A stretch of DNA of 26,750 bases from Rosettibacter primus (GCF_036860675.1 NZ_JAYKGK010000017.1:1-26750); one strand, 5' to 3'; positions 17,958 to 26,304 are shown, numbered from the stretch's first letter. Made by a program: numbers and translations. Notes: a model not told the origin generated them from the sequence alone.

Positions 17958-19598
17958 TTATTTTCTCCAGCCTTGAACAATTGGATATCTTCTTCCATAA
18001 CCAAAAGCTTTTGTGGAAATTCTTAAAACAGGGGCTGATTGTTTTCTTTTAAATTCATTGATGTCCACCATTCTTAAGACTTTCTTAACTACATCATAAT
18101 CACCAATTGCTTTAGAAATTTCATTTAGCTCTTTTTGTTCTTCGAGGTACATTTTTAATATTTTATCAAGTAAATCATAAGGAGGAAGTGTATCCTGATC
18201 TTTTTGATTAGGTCTTAATTCAGCTGAAGGAGCTTTTTGAATAATTTCTTTCGGAATAATTTCCTCATTTCGATTAATGTAATCCACAATTTGATAAACC
18301 TGAGTTTTGTAAACATCTCCAATAACAGCTAAAGCTCCACACATATCACCATATAAAGTTGCATAACCTGTTGCCATTTCAGATTTATTGCCTGTCGTGC
18401 ATAAAAGATAACCATGTTTATTAGATAAAGCCATTAAATACAAACCTCGAATTCTTGATTGAATATTTTCTTCTGTAATATCTTCGGCTTTACCTTTGAA
18501 AGCATCTTTTAGCATTTCTATAGTTTTATCAAATACAGGTTGAATAGAAATTTTATCTGATGAGATGCTCAAATTACGAATTAGTTTCTCTGAATCTTTA
18601 ATACTTCCCTCAGTTGAATATTTTGAAGGCATCATTACGACATGAACATTTTCTTTACCTAATGCTTTTACAGCAATATATGTAACCAATGCCGAATCAA
18701 TTCCACCGCTTAACCCAACCAATGCTTTTTTAAAACCTGTCTTTGCTGCATAATCTCTCAATCCTAATATCAATGCATTTAATGCCTCTTCTTCAAATGA
18801 TGATTCTACTTCGTTAATTTCGTTATAATTTTTTTTGGTGTCGAAGATAATATAATCTTCTTCAAAAGCTTTTCCAATCAAACACAATTGACCATCGGAA
18901 TTAAAACACATACTTGCACCGTCGAATATTAATTCCGTTTGAGCACCAACACAACAAACATAAACTAATGGAAGCTTATCCGTCCTGGTTAGTACACTCA
19001 ACATATTGTATTTTTCTTTTCGTTTACCGTAAGCATAGGGACTTGCAGAAATATTTATTAAAAGAGTTGCTCCAAGTTCTACTTGCTTTTGAACCGGGTC
19101 AACTGGATAACGGCGTTTTTTCCAGTAATCTGCATCATTCCATATATCTTCACAAATTGAAATGCCAAGTTTTTCATTTTTAAATTCATGAATACGAACT
19201 TCTTTTGCAGGTTCAAAATATCTTACTTCATCAAATACATCATAATTAGGAATTAATGTTTTACTTTGAGCAAATTGAATTTTCCCGTTATAACAAAGAA
19301 CAGCAGAATTGTAAACTCCAGTTCCAACTAATTCTTCATAGTCCTCTGTTATTGTTCCAAAAATTAATCCGGTATTTGTAGTTAAGCTTGCAATTTCTTC
19401 TGTTGCATTTTTTACTGCATCTCGAAATTCTTTTTTCTCTACAAGGTCCAGTGGAGGATAACCACAAATAAATAATTCAGGGAATACAACTAAATCTGCT
19501 CCATCATTAATTCCTTTTTTATAACCATCTAATATTTTTTCTGTATTTCCTTTTAGATCCCCAATTATGGGATTATATTGACAAATTGCTATTTTCAT
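17958..19598 (-). CDS. nadE: glutamine-dependent NAD(+) synthetase
   Basis: This 546-residue two-domain enzyme makes NAD from deamido-NAD and ATP, using ammonia released from glutamine. The N-terminal nitrilase-fold glutaminase (about 1-260) shows the Glu41-Lys113-Cys149 triad in VFPELFICGYPP, QSKTLIPNYDVFDE and GISICEDIW. The C-terminal synthetase domain (about 275-546) has the pyrophosphate loop LVGLSGGIDSALV (SGGIDS at 297-302) and the NAD-synthetase segments GNKSEMATGYATLYGDM and PSAELRPNQKDQD. Length matches the standard bacterial glutamine-using form. No ribosome binding site is evident before the ATG. It is divergent from the PspC-domain gene across 107 bp that must contain both promoters. 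Confidence 0.96.
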   Translation of the reverse strand: MKIAICQYNPIIGDLKGNTEKILDGYKKGINDGADLVVFPELFICGYPPLDLVEKKEFRDAVKNATEEIASLTTNTGLIFGTITEDYEELVGTGVYNSAVLCYNGKIQFAQSKTLIPNYDVFDEVRYFEPAKEVRIHEFKNEKLGISICEDIWNDADYWKKRRYPVDPVQKQVELGATLLINISASPYAYGKRKEKYNMLSVLTRTDKLPLVYVCCVGAQTELIFDGASMCFNSDGQLCLIGKAFEEDYIIFDTKKNYNEINEVESSFEEEALNALILGLRDYAAKTGFKKALVGLSGGIDSALVTYIAVKALGKENVHVVMMPSKYSTEGSIKDSEKLIRNLSISSDKISIQPVFDKTIEMLKDAFKGKAEDITEENIQSRIRGLYLMALSNKHGYLLCTTGNKSEMATGYATLYGDMCGALAVIGDVYKTQVYQIVDYINRNEEIIPKEIIQKAPSAELRPNQKDQDTLPPYDLLDKILKMYLEEQKELNEISKAIGDYDVVKKVLRMVDINEFKRKQSAPVLRISTKAFGYGRRYPIVQGWRK

Positions 19599-19705
19599 AA
19601 AAATAATTTTTTTATTAAAAGAAAATTAGTAAGTATAGTTCTTAATTCAAACCTTTTAAGAAATTAACCGTCTCAATAATCGAACAAATTTCTGCAGGAG
19701 GTTTT

Positions 19706-20140
19706 ATGCAAAAGAAACTTTATCGTTCGAGGAAATTTCGAGTACTCGGCGGAGTTGCAGGTGGTTTAGCAGAGTATTTTGGATTAGACCCAATTCTGAT
19801 GAGAGTAATTTTTGTTTTATTCACATTAATCAATGGAATTGGAGTATTACTTTATATCATATTCTGGATAATTATTCCGGAAGAACCATTTGAAGTTGCA
19901 TACAATTTTGATAAAGAAACTCCTAAAGATTCAGCAGATGAGAATATTGATTCACAAAAGACAGTAATAGAACATAAAAGAAATGGCAGCGGACGTGTGA
20001 TTTTAGGTGGCATACTTATAATAATTGGTTTGTTATTATTAGCTGAAAGATTCATCCCTGCTTTTTGTTTTGAAGATATTATACCATTAACTCTTGTAAT
20101 TATTGGAATATTTTTAATTTGGAATTCGGTTAGTAAATAA
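19706..20140 (+). CDS. PspC-domain membrane protein
   Basis: This small membrane protein (144 residues) begins with a PspC domain at about 2-60: LYRSRKFRVLGGVAGGLAEYFGLDP followed by a long hydrophobic helix ending FWIIIPEE. A linker of about 35 polar residues leads to two further hydrophobic segments (about 93-110 and 116-140). PspC proteins sense or transduce envelope stress. In this lineage the domain commonly occurs beside LiaF- or DUF4097-like partners, as here. AGGAGG lies 4 nt before the ATG, one of the strongest ribosome binding sites in the window. The LiaF-like gene follows after 11 nt. No PspA homologue or two-component system is in the window, so its exact signalling role is open. 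Confidence 0.85.
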   Translation: MQKKLYRSRKFRVLGGVAGGLAEYFGLDPILMRVIFVLFTLINGIGVLLYIIFWIIIPEEPFEVAYNFDKETPKDSADENIDSQKTVIEHKRNGSGRVILGGILIIIGLLLLAERFIPAFCFEDIIPLTLVIIGIFLIWNSVSK

Positions 20141-20151
20141 AGAGGTGTGAA

Positions 20152-21051
20152 ATGAAAAGTAAACAATTCTCGTGGGGTTTCTTTTTAGTTACATTGGGTG
20201 CATTATTTTTATTAACCAAATATAATTTTATTAGTTCGGATTTTTCTTTTGTTTGGGATATATGGCCACTCATTTTTATTATCTGGGGTGCAATGGTAAT
20301 TTTCAAAAATTCATTTATCAGACCAATACTAAGTGCATTAATAGGGATTTATTTAGCAGTAATGATTTATGGAATAATTGCAAATATCTTTTCAAATTTT
20401 GATTGGTCCACTCATGATGAGAATGAGTTAAAAGAAACTTACTTTGAAGAATATGACAGCACAATCAAATATGCTGAATTAAATTTTAAATCTGGAGCAG
20501 GGTTTTTTGAAATCGCTGACCCAACTGACAAATTAATACTTGGAGAAGGTTATGGCAACTGGGCAGATTATGAATTAAACTCAACAAAAAGTGATAGTGT
20601 ATGTTATATTGATTTCAATCTGGAAAAAAATACATTCAATTTTCCTAATTCAAAAATTAAAAACAAATTAAAAATACACCTCAATGAAATTCCTGAATGG
20701 GATTTATCTTTTGATTTAGGTGCAGCAAAAGCTAAATTCGATTTAACAAGTTATAAAATAAAAAATGTAAGATTAAAAACTGGGGCTTCAAATGTGATAT
20801 TGAAATTAGGAGATAAATCAGATTTTACAGATGTTGATATTGAGATGGGTGCTGCAAAAATCAAGATTTATATTCCAGAAACATCGGGCTGCAAATTAGA
20901 AGGCGACATGGTTTTAATGTCCCGTGATTTAGATGGTTTGAAAAAAGTTGATTCAAACCTTTTTGAAACTCCTGATTATGAAAGTGCAAACAAAAAAATT
21001 TCGATAAAAATCAACGGAGGTGTGTCATCATTTAAAATTGTTCGATATTAA
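20152..21051 (+). CDS. LiaF-like membrane protein with N-terminal helices and beta-rich domain
   Basis: This 299-residue protein has three hydrophobic helices in the first 80 residues (about 8-24, 34-52 and 56-78), interrupted by short polar loops. A soluble region rich in short beta strands follows to the C-terminus, with repeating SGAGFFEI, LGAAKAKFDL and MGAAKIKIYI-like units of the LiaF/toastrack type. LiaF proteins sit in the membrane and modulate envelope-stress responses; coupling to PspC-domain proteins is frequent. The gene starts 11 nt after the PspC gene with AGAGGTG before the ATG, so the two form an operon. Its end overlaps the end of the converging alkyltransferase remnant by 24 bp. 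The family call rests on topology and neighbourhood more than on a hard motif. Confidence 0.72.
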   Translation: MKSKQFSWGFFLVTLGALFLLTKYNFISSDFSFVWDIWPLIFIIWGAMVIFKNSFIRPILSALIGIYLAVMIYGIIANIFSNFDWSTHDENELKETYFEEYDSTIKYAELNFKSGAGFFEIADPTDKLILGEGYGNWADYELNSTKSDSVCYIDFNLEKNTFNFPNSKIKNKLKIHLNEIPEWDLSFDLGAAKAKFDLTSYKIKNVRLKTGASNVILKLGDKSDFTDVDIEMGAAKIKIYIPETSGCKLEGDMVLMSRDLDGLKKVDSNLFETPDYESANKKISIKINGGVSSFKIVRY

Positions 21052-21383
21052 TTTCTTTGGTTGCCAGAAATGTTTTTTCATATTAACATATTTATTTTCA
21101 TCGAACTCAATTCCTTCAGCTCGTAAGAGTTCTTCCATTAAAAATGGGTCGCCAAAATGCATTCTTCCAGTTAATGCTCCAGATTTATTAACAACACGAT
21201 GACATGGTAAATTACTATTCTTTGCATTATTCAAAGCCCAGCCAACTGTTCTTGCAGCAGATTTAATTCCACATGCTTCTGCAATGCACCATAAGTAGTT
21301 ACCTTTCCTTTGGGAATCTTTGATACGATTTTATATACTTTATCGAAGAAATCTTTTTTATCAATTTTTTTCTTTTTGAACAT
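21028..21383 (-). pseudogene. O6-alkylguanine-DNA alkyltransferase-like gene with one-base frameshift
   Basis: On the minus strand an ATG at 21383 opens MFKKKKIDKKDFF...KGKVTTYGA and then runs into a stop at 21231. One base near 21285 is missing: inserting a single A after GGTGCA restores IAEACGIKSAARTVGWALNN and then the visible frame with the active-site PCHRVV. The restored product is about 118 residues, the size of single-domain MGMT-family proteins, which repair O6-alkylguanine or recruit nucleotide excision repair. Cys61 of PCHRV is retained, unlike ATL proteins where it is Trp. The start overlaps the glycosyltransferase end by 23 nt and the end overlaps the LiaF-like gene by 24 nt. The break may be a true mutation or a sequencing error; the rest of the frame shows no decay. 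Confidence 0.82.
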
Positions 21384-22146
21384 TTTGCAATTCCCACATT
21401 TTCATGTATGTCATCATGTTTGTAATCATATGAACAAGAGATACCATCAATCCATAAATTCCATCTTTATATCCTTTTCGAGAAATGAAATGATTTAAGA
21501 AAGCTGCAGAAGGATGAATTACTAAATCATATGGCTTTACTTTTTTATCATTAACTTTTTCTTCAGCTTGAAGCGAGGAATACTCATTTATTTTTTTAAA
21601 AGTTTCTTTTAGATTCTGGTGAGTGTAATGGATTATATCACTTTTCAAATAATTCTTTTTACCTGTAACTTCAAAACCCTCATGAATTTTTCTAACATTT
21701 ACCTTTGCAAAATCTTTTCTAATTAATCTCAGTTGATAATCTGGATACCAAAAACATGATTTAATAACTTTATCGAGGAAATAATTTCTTCTTGGAATGT
21801 AATAACCATTAAACCCATCATCATGAATTAGAATTTTTTCTATTTCATTTTTTAATTCATCAGAAACTCGTTCATCTGCATCAAGACTTAACACCCACTC
21901 ATTACTTGCTTGCTGCAATGAAAAAATTCTTTGAGATGAATATCCTTCCCACTTTCTTATAAAAATTTTATCAGTATAATTCTTTGCAATCTCAATTGTT
22001 GAATCATTGCTTTCAGAATCAACGAGAATAATTTCATCTGCCCATTTTACACTTTCAAGACAATCCCTTATATTTTTCTCTTCATTATAAGTTATAATTG
22101 TAACTGAAATTTTTTTTCTTGGAGAACTCAATAACTTATTCTCCAA
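21361..22146 (-). CDS. family 2 glycosyltransferase, WaaE/KdtX-like
   Basis: This 261-residue GT-A glycosyltransferase transfers a sugar from an activated nucleotide donor, probably in lipopolysaccharide core or capsule assembly. The N-terminal fold starts ISVTIITYNEEKNI at about 13-26, with ADEIILVDSESNDST at 36-50 and the metal-binding DXD as Asp89-Ala-Asp91 in LSLDADERV. A C-terminal helical portion includes IHPSAAFLNHFISRKGYKDG, as in WaaE relatives. The start shown is TTG at 22146, overlapping the YjbQ-family gene by 11 nt. A second TTG at 22131 has GGAG 9 nt upstream (22144-22141) and is a serious alternative; no ATG is available before the conserved fold. Donor and acceptor are unknown. 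Confidence 0.86.
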   Translation of the reverse strand: MENKLLSSPRKKISVTIITYNEEKNIRDCLESVKWADEIILVDSESNDSTIEIAKNYTDKIFIRKWEGYSSQRIFSLQQASNEWVLSLDADERVSDELKNEIEKILIHDDGFNGYYIPRRNYFLDKVIKSCFWYPDYQLRLIRKDFAKVNVRKIHEGFEVTGKKNYLKSDIIHYTHQNLKETFKKINEYSSLQAEEKVNDKKVKPYDLVIHPSAAFLNHFISRKGYKDGIYGLMVSLVHMITNMMTYMKMWELQNVQKEKN

Positions 22147-22549
22147 TAATTTTAATAATTACACGCTTTCTTCTTTGTCCATCAAATTCAGCATAATAAA
22201 CCTGTTGCCATGGACCAAAATCGAGTTTTCCATCTGTAACAGGAATTATAACTTCGTGATGAATAAGTAAACTCTTCAGATGTGCATCTCCATTATCTTC
22301 TCCTGTTCGGTGATGCCTATAGTGTGGATTATAAGGTGCAATTTTTTCGAGCCATTCATCAATATCCTGAATTAAACCACTTTCTGCATCATTAACATAA
22401 ACTCCAGCAGTAATATGCATAGCAGATACAAGGACCATTCCTTCTTTGATTCCGCTTTTCTTTAATGCTTTCTCGACTTCACCTGTAATATTTATATACT
22501 CTCTTCTTTTTGCTGTATTAAACCAGAGATATTCAGTATAGCTTTTCAT
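22136..22549 (-). CDS. YjbQ/UPF0047 family protein
   Basis: This 137-residue protein covers the whole YjbQ (UPF0047) family fold. Family hallmarks are the AMHITAGVYVNDAESG segment near 44-59, RHHRTGEDNGDAHLKSLL near 78-95 with clustered histidines and acidic residues at the presumed active site, and GPWQQVYYAEFDG near 112-124. Members have weak secondary thiamine-phosphate synthase activity, but their main cellular role is unsettled. AAAGGG lies 5 nt before the ATG. Its end overlaps the glycosyltransferase, and it follows the cNMP-binding gene by 13 nt, so all three lie in one transcription run downstream of prfB. The shared operon does not suggest a clear common pathway. Confidence 0.9.
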   Translation of the reverse strand: MKSYTEYLWFNTAKRREYINITGEVEKALKKSGIKEGMVLVSAMHITAGVYVNDAESGLIQDIDEWLEKIAPYNPHYRHHRTGEDNGDAHLKSLLIHHEVIIPVTDGKLDFGPWQQVYYAEFDGQRRKRVIIKIIGE

Positions 22550-22562
22550 AAAAACCCTTTAT

Positions 22563-22901
22563 TTATTGATGTGAAAATTCTTCTGTTACTTTAGCAAGTC
22601 GCTCTGCAAGACTGTAAATAATTTTATGTGATATATCTGGATATTGTTTTATTATATCTTCAATTTGGCCTTCAACTTCGAGAAGTTCAACATCAGTCAT
22701 GGCAAGAATTGAAGCGGTACGTGGTTTTTTTAATATCAAACTCATTTCGCCAAGTATTGTGCCTTCTTTTTCAAACTCACTAATTTTAACTCCATTCTTG
22801 AATATTCCTGCTTTGCCATCGACAAGGATAAAAAGTTTATTTGCTTTTTCTCCTTCGTTGGCAATAATTTCTCCTTTCATATATTTTTTTAGTCTTGCCA
22901 T
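22563..22901 (-). CDS. stand-alone cyclic-nucleotide-binding domain protein
   Basis: This 112-residue protein is essentially a bare cNMP-binding domain. The beta-barrel runs from GEIIANEGEKANKLFILVDG to the phosphate-binding cassette GEMSLILKKPRTAS, and a C-terminal helix follows (about 80-108). The Glu and Arg that contact cyclic nucleotide are kept. There is no DNA-binding helix-turn-helix, kinase or membrane part, so it cannot be a CRP-type regulator by itself and must act on a partner. AAGGA lies 7 nt before the ATG, partly within the end of prfB. It resembles the C-terminal domain of the channel at 3867-5321. Ligand and partner are unknown. Confidence 0.87.
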   Translation of the reverse strand: MARLKKYMKGEIIANEGEKANKLFILVDGKAGIFKNGVKISEFEKEGTILGEMSLILKKPRTASILAMTDVELLEVEGQIEDIIKQYPDISHKIIYSLAERLAKVTEEFSHQ

Positions 22902-22913
22902 AAATAATTCCTT

Positions 22914-24015
22914 TTAATTCTGAGAAAATTTTAAAAGGTATTCTCTAATAAAATTATTTATATCGCCATCCATAACAGCCTGTGTATCAGAAGTCTCGTA
23001 GCCAGTTCTGTGGTCTTTAACCATGTTATAAGGGTGAAAAACATAAGAACGAATTTGACTTCCCCATTCAATTTTCATTTTATTTTTTTCATATTCACTT
23101 AATTCTGCTTGTTGTTTTTCTAATTCAAGCTGATAAAGTTTCGCTTTCAAAAGTTTCATTGCATTTGTTTTATTCTGAAGCTGCGACCTCTCTGTTTGAC
23201 AGGTTGCAACAATTCCAGTTGGAATATGCGTAATTCTTACAGCAGTTTCAACTTTATTTACATTTTGACCGCCTTTACCACCAGAGCGAAAAGTATCAAT
23301 TTTTAAATCTGCAGGATTAATCTCAATCTCAATAGTATCATCAACTTCAGGAATCACAAAAACAGATGCAAATGAAGTATGCCTTCTTTTATTTGCATCG
23401 AAAGGTGAAATTCTAACAAGTCTATGAACACCATTCTCAGCTTTTAAATATCCATAAGCAAATGGGCCTTCAACTTCTATTGTTGCACTTTTTATTCCTG
23501 CACCTTCTCCTTCTAGATAATCAATTAAAGTCATTTTATAACCATTTTGTTCACCCCAACGCAAATACATACGCATTAACATCTCAGCCCAATCCTGTGC
23601 TTCTGTTCCTCCTGCTCCTGAATGAATTGTAAGTATGCAATTTTTATCATCATCTTTTCCACTTAGCATGCTTTTAAGTTCTAATTCAGAATATGCTTTT
23701 TGAATTTGTTCAAGTTCTTTTTCAATTTCACTTTCAAGAGATTCATCATTTTCCGATTGAGCAAGTTCAATAAATTCTCTCAAATGTTTCTCTTTTTTAT
23801 CTAATTCATTCCAGGCATCAACCCACAGTTGAAGAGATTTTGACTTCTGCAAGAGTGCTTGAGCATTTTTCTGATCATTCCAGAAATCAGGAGCTTCTGA
23901 TTTTTTTTGTATTTCTGAAATTTGCTTTACTTTATCATCTAATTTAAAGATAACCTCTTAAATTTTTTATTTTCTCTTCCAGCTCATTTAATTTTCTTAA
24001 CTGCTCTTCGAACAT
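22914..24015 (-). CDS. prfB: peptide chain release factor 2, made by programmed +1 frameshift
   Basis: RF2 ends translation at UGA and UAA codons. The gene is read in two frames: 23 codons from ATG 24015 to CTT (23949-23947), then, after skipping T at 23946, 343 codons from AAA 23945 to the stop at 22914. The product is 366 residues, the usual RF2 length. It contains SGAGGTEAQDWAE, the RF2-specific stop-reading SPF at about 203-205 and the catalytic GGQ at about 248-250. Without the shift the ribosome stops at TAA after 23 codons. GGAG at 24021-24024 precedes the ATG. A start at 23852 would drop the first 54 residues and is wrong. The next gene starts 13 nt after its stop. Confidence 0.94.
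23944..23961 (-). promoter_or_regulatory. prfB +1 recoding site with UAA stop
   Basis: On the minus strand the site reads TTA AGA GGT TAT CTT TAA. AGAGG acts as the internal Shine-Dalgarno-like stimulator, CTT is the slippery codon and TAA (23946-23944) the in-frame stop at codon 24. The E. coli site is AGG GGG TAT CTT TGA. Layout, spacing and codon position match the known RF2 autoregulatory site, but the stop is UAA. The zero frame also meets TGA and TAA a few codons later, so read-through cannot make RF2. Confidence 0.9.
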
Positions 24016-24098
24016 TTTTACTCCTTTGATTTATTTTTTCTTATTAAGATTAGTAGAATTAGTTATGGAAACAATTTCAGGAATTATTAAAAATTTCA

Positions 24099-24126
24099 GT
24101 ATCAAATTTACATTTTATTTTGATAC
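24099..24126 (-). terminator. weak candidate terminator after miaA
   Basis: An 8-bp inverted repeat (GTATCAAA with TTTGATAC) with a 12-nt loop lies 22 nt past the miaA stop. On the minus strand it is followed by TGAAATTTTTAAT. The stem is AT-rich and the loop long, so termination would be inefficient; this could be chance. Confidence 0.3.
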
Positions 24127-24148
24127 GGTGCGTTGATAAAATTTTTGA

Positions 24149-25069
24149 CTAAGTAAGGCTCTTTAAAATAATATCCGGAGTGTAAAGTAAATCATTTTCA
24201 TTTGAAATCTGAATCCACTTTATTCTATTATCTTTCCTGAACCATGTCAATTGTCTTTTAGCAAATCTTCTTGTGTTTCTTTTAATCAATTGAACTGCTT
24301 TATCAAGTGTAATTTCATTTTCTAAAAACGATATGATTTCTTTATATCCAACTGTATTGAGAGAGTTCAAGCTTTTCGGAAATCCCATAGATAATATATT
24401 TCTTACTTCTTCTATCAAACCATTTTCAATCATTGAATCAACTCTTTCTTCAATTCTCCTGTATAAAACTTCTCTTTCCCACATAAGACCAAATTGACAG
24501 AACTGATAATCAGCTTCTCTCTTGTGTAATTGATGAAATTCCCAAATTGGTTTACCAGTTAAATGATAAACTTCAAGAGCTCTCATAACTCTTTTCCAAT
24601 TTTGTGGAAGCATTTTTGAAGCACTTACTGGGTCAACTTTTTTTAATTCATTATAAAGAAATTCATTTCCATAAATTTCTCTTTTTACTCTGAGTTGCTG
24701 ACGATATTCTTCATCTACAGAAACTTCATTAATAATTCCATCTACAAGTGCTTTAACATAAAGGCCAGAACCGCCTGCAACAATTGGAATTTTATTTTCT
24801 GTTGATAACCTATCTATAATTTTTAATGCATCACCTTCAAATCGACTAACATTGTAATCTTCATTTGGAGATAATACATCAATAAAGTGATGTTTAATTT
24901 TACTTAATTCATTTTCTGTAGGTTTTGCAGTTCCAATTGATAAATATTTATAAATTTGACGACTATCAGCCGAGATTATTTCAGTATTTAATCTTTCAGC
25001 AAGATTAAGTGCAACTTGAGATTTACCAGAACAGGTTGGTCCAACAATTACAATTACTTTGCGTTCCAT
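24149..25069 (-). CDS. miaA: tRNA dimethylallyltransferase
   Basis: This 306-residue enzyme adds a dimethylallyl group to A37 of tRNAs reading UNN codons, stabilising codon pairing. The N-terminal P-loop VGPTCSGKS is at 9-17. The conserved ISADSRQIYKYLSIGTAKP follows at 31-49, with Asp35 as the catalytic base, and then GGSGLYVKALVDG near 98-110. The C-terminal half has the RVMRALEVYHLTGKP segment and the basic NTRRFAKRQLTWFRKD region that holds the tRNA. Length is normal for bacterial MiaA. It overlaps pcm by 16 nt and is probably co-translated with it. It lies upstream of prfB, so translation-related genes cluster here. Confidence 0.95.
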   Translation of the reverse strand: MERKVIVIVGPTCSGKSQVALNLAERLNTEIISADSRQIYKYLSIGTAKPTENELSKIKHHFIDVLSPNEDYNVSRFEGDALKIIDRLSTENKIPIVAGGSGLYVKALVDGIINEVSVDEEYRQQLRVKREIYGNEFLYNELKKVDPVSASKMLPQNWKRVMRALEVYHLTGKPIWEFHQLHKREADYQFCQFGLMWEREVLYRRIEERVDSMIENGLIEEVRNILSMGFPKSLNSLNTVGYKEIISFLENEITLDKAVQLIKRNTRRFAKRQLTWFRKDNRIKWIQISNENDLLYTPDIILKSLT

Positions 25070-25692
25070 CCTTCTTTGCCAACTAAAGGGACAAATGCAA
25101 AATAAGGTATTTCATTTACACTAAATTCTTCATCTGAAATTTTAGTAAGAATTTTGAGAACCTGAGTCTGGCGGTCGCCTACAGGGATTACTAATCTTCC
25201 CCCAACAGCCAACTGTTTTTTTAATGCTTTTGGAATTGACGGACTACCTGCAGTTACAATAATTCCGTTATATGGAGAAAATTCATCCCAGCCTATAGTA
25301 CCGTCACTGCATCTTGCTGCAATTTTCAGATTAAGTTCATCAAATATCTTTAATGCACGATTGTATAGTTCGTAATTTCTTTCAATAGTAAAAACTTTAG
25401 CTCCCATTTCATACAAAATTGCGGCCTGATAGCCAGAGCCTGTTCCAATTTCTAAAATTTTATCTCCTGGCTGAACTTTCAGAGCTTGAGTCATAATGGC
25501 TACAGTGTAAGGCTGAGAAATTGTTTGACCATAACCTATGGGCAAAGCAATATCTTTGTATGCATGATGCTGAACGGCTTCGGGAACAAAACGATGACGT
25601 TCTACTTTCTGCATTGCCTCGAGAACACGTTCATCAGTAATCCCTTTTTTTCGTAAGTTATTTACTAATTCTGTTCTTTCTGCTTCAAACAT
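25054..25692 (-). CDS. pcm: protein-L-isoaspartate O-methyltransferase
   Basis: This 212-residue cytosolic methyltransferase moves a methyl group from S-adenosylmethionine to L-isoaspartyl residues, starting repair of aged proteins. The substrate loop GYGQTISQP is at 53-61, the SAM motif I EIGTGSGYQAA at 81-91, and motif III lies in GGRLVIPVG near 178-186. The length matches bacterial PCMT. The start has no clear ribosome binding site. It overlaps miaA by 16 nt. It is divergent from the UPF0316 gene across a 70-bp gap that must hold both promoters. Confidence 0.95.
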   Translation of the reverse strand: MFEAERTELVNNLRKKGITDERVLEAMQKVERHRFVPEAVQHHAYKDIALPIGYGQTISQPYTVAIMTQALKVQPGDKILEIGTGSGYQAAILYEMGAKVFTIERNYELYNRALKIFDELNLKIAARCSDGTIGWDEFSPYNGIIVTAGSPSIPKALKKQLAVGGRLVIPVGDRQTQVLKILTKISDEEFSVNEIPYFAFVPLVGKEGWNAK

Positions 25693-25762
25693 TTCAAAAA
25701 TAAATTCTTAATTTTGATATGCTAAAATAAAACATAATCATTAAATATTTTGAGTTAATTTC

Positions 25763-26284
25763 ATGACACTTGAAAGTATACTTAGCGCTGTAATTATAAT
25801 GTGTATGCGCATTGCAGACGTAACACTTGGCACTTTCAGAACGATGCTGGTCGTTCAAGCAAAAAAATATCACGCAGCATTTGTAGGATTTTTTGAAGTG
25901 TTAATCTGGATATTGGCTATGAGTTATATAGTTCAACATTTAGACAATACAATAAATTTAATTGGTTATGCATTAGGATTTGCATTAGGTAATATACTTG
26001 GTGTTACACTTGAACAAAGAGTTGCAATTGGATTTTCACAGGTTAATATTGTATCACTTCATCATACAGATGATATTGCCAATAAATTAAGAATGTCAAA
26101 TTTTGGAGTTACAATATTACCCGGAGAGGGCAGTACAGGAGGAGTATCAATTATAATAGTTATAATAAAAAGAAAACATCTTGAAGAAGTCTTAAAAATT
26201 GTTGAATCGATAGATAAACGCGCATTTATAACAGTTCAGCATTCGAGACCTTACAGGGGATATATGCATGGACCAAGGGTGTAA
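25763..26284 (+). CDS. UPF0316 (DUF2179/DUF5698) membrane protein
   Basis: This 173-residue protein has two to three N-terminal membrane helices (about 3-22, 38-58 and 64-82) containing RIADVTLGTFRTMLVVQ and EVLIWILAMSYIV, diagnostic of UPF0316. A soluble C-terminal domain (about 90-173) has GVTILPGEGSTGGVSIIIVI and TVQHSRPYRGYMHGP, like the DUF2179 regulatory fold found in other membrane proteins. That domain resembles small ligand-sensing modules, but no function has been assigned to the family. It stands alone on the plus strand between pcm and tRNA-Gly. No ribosome binding site is visible. Confidence 0.88.
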   Translation: MTLESILSAVIIMCMRIADVTLGTFRTMLVVQAKKYHAAFVGFFEVLIWILAMSYIVQHLDNTINLIGYALGFALGNILGVTLEQRVAIGFSQVNIVSLHHTDDIANKLRMSNFGVTILPGEGSTGGVSIIIVIIKRKHLEEVLKIVESIDKRAFITVQHSRPYRGYMHGPRV

Positions 26285-26304
26285 AAGAAAAAATAATTTC
26301 ATTA

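Noticed and set aside
19852..20166. Minus-strand open frame of 104 codons opposite the PspC gene
   Set aside because: The plus-strand gene has a strong ribosome binding site and a diagnostic PspC domain; the antisense frame has neither.
22914..23852. prfB as a shorter gene starting at ATG 23852
   Set aside because: It would lose the N-terminal domain. The upstream ATG with GGAG plus the CTT-TAA recoding site gives the normal RF2 length.
23944..24015. prfB as a frameshifted pseudogene
   Set aside because: The break is at the exact codon position and motif of the known programmed frameshift, and the rest of the gene is intact.
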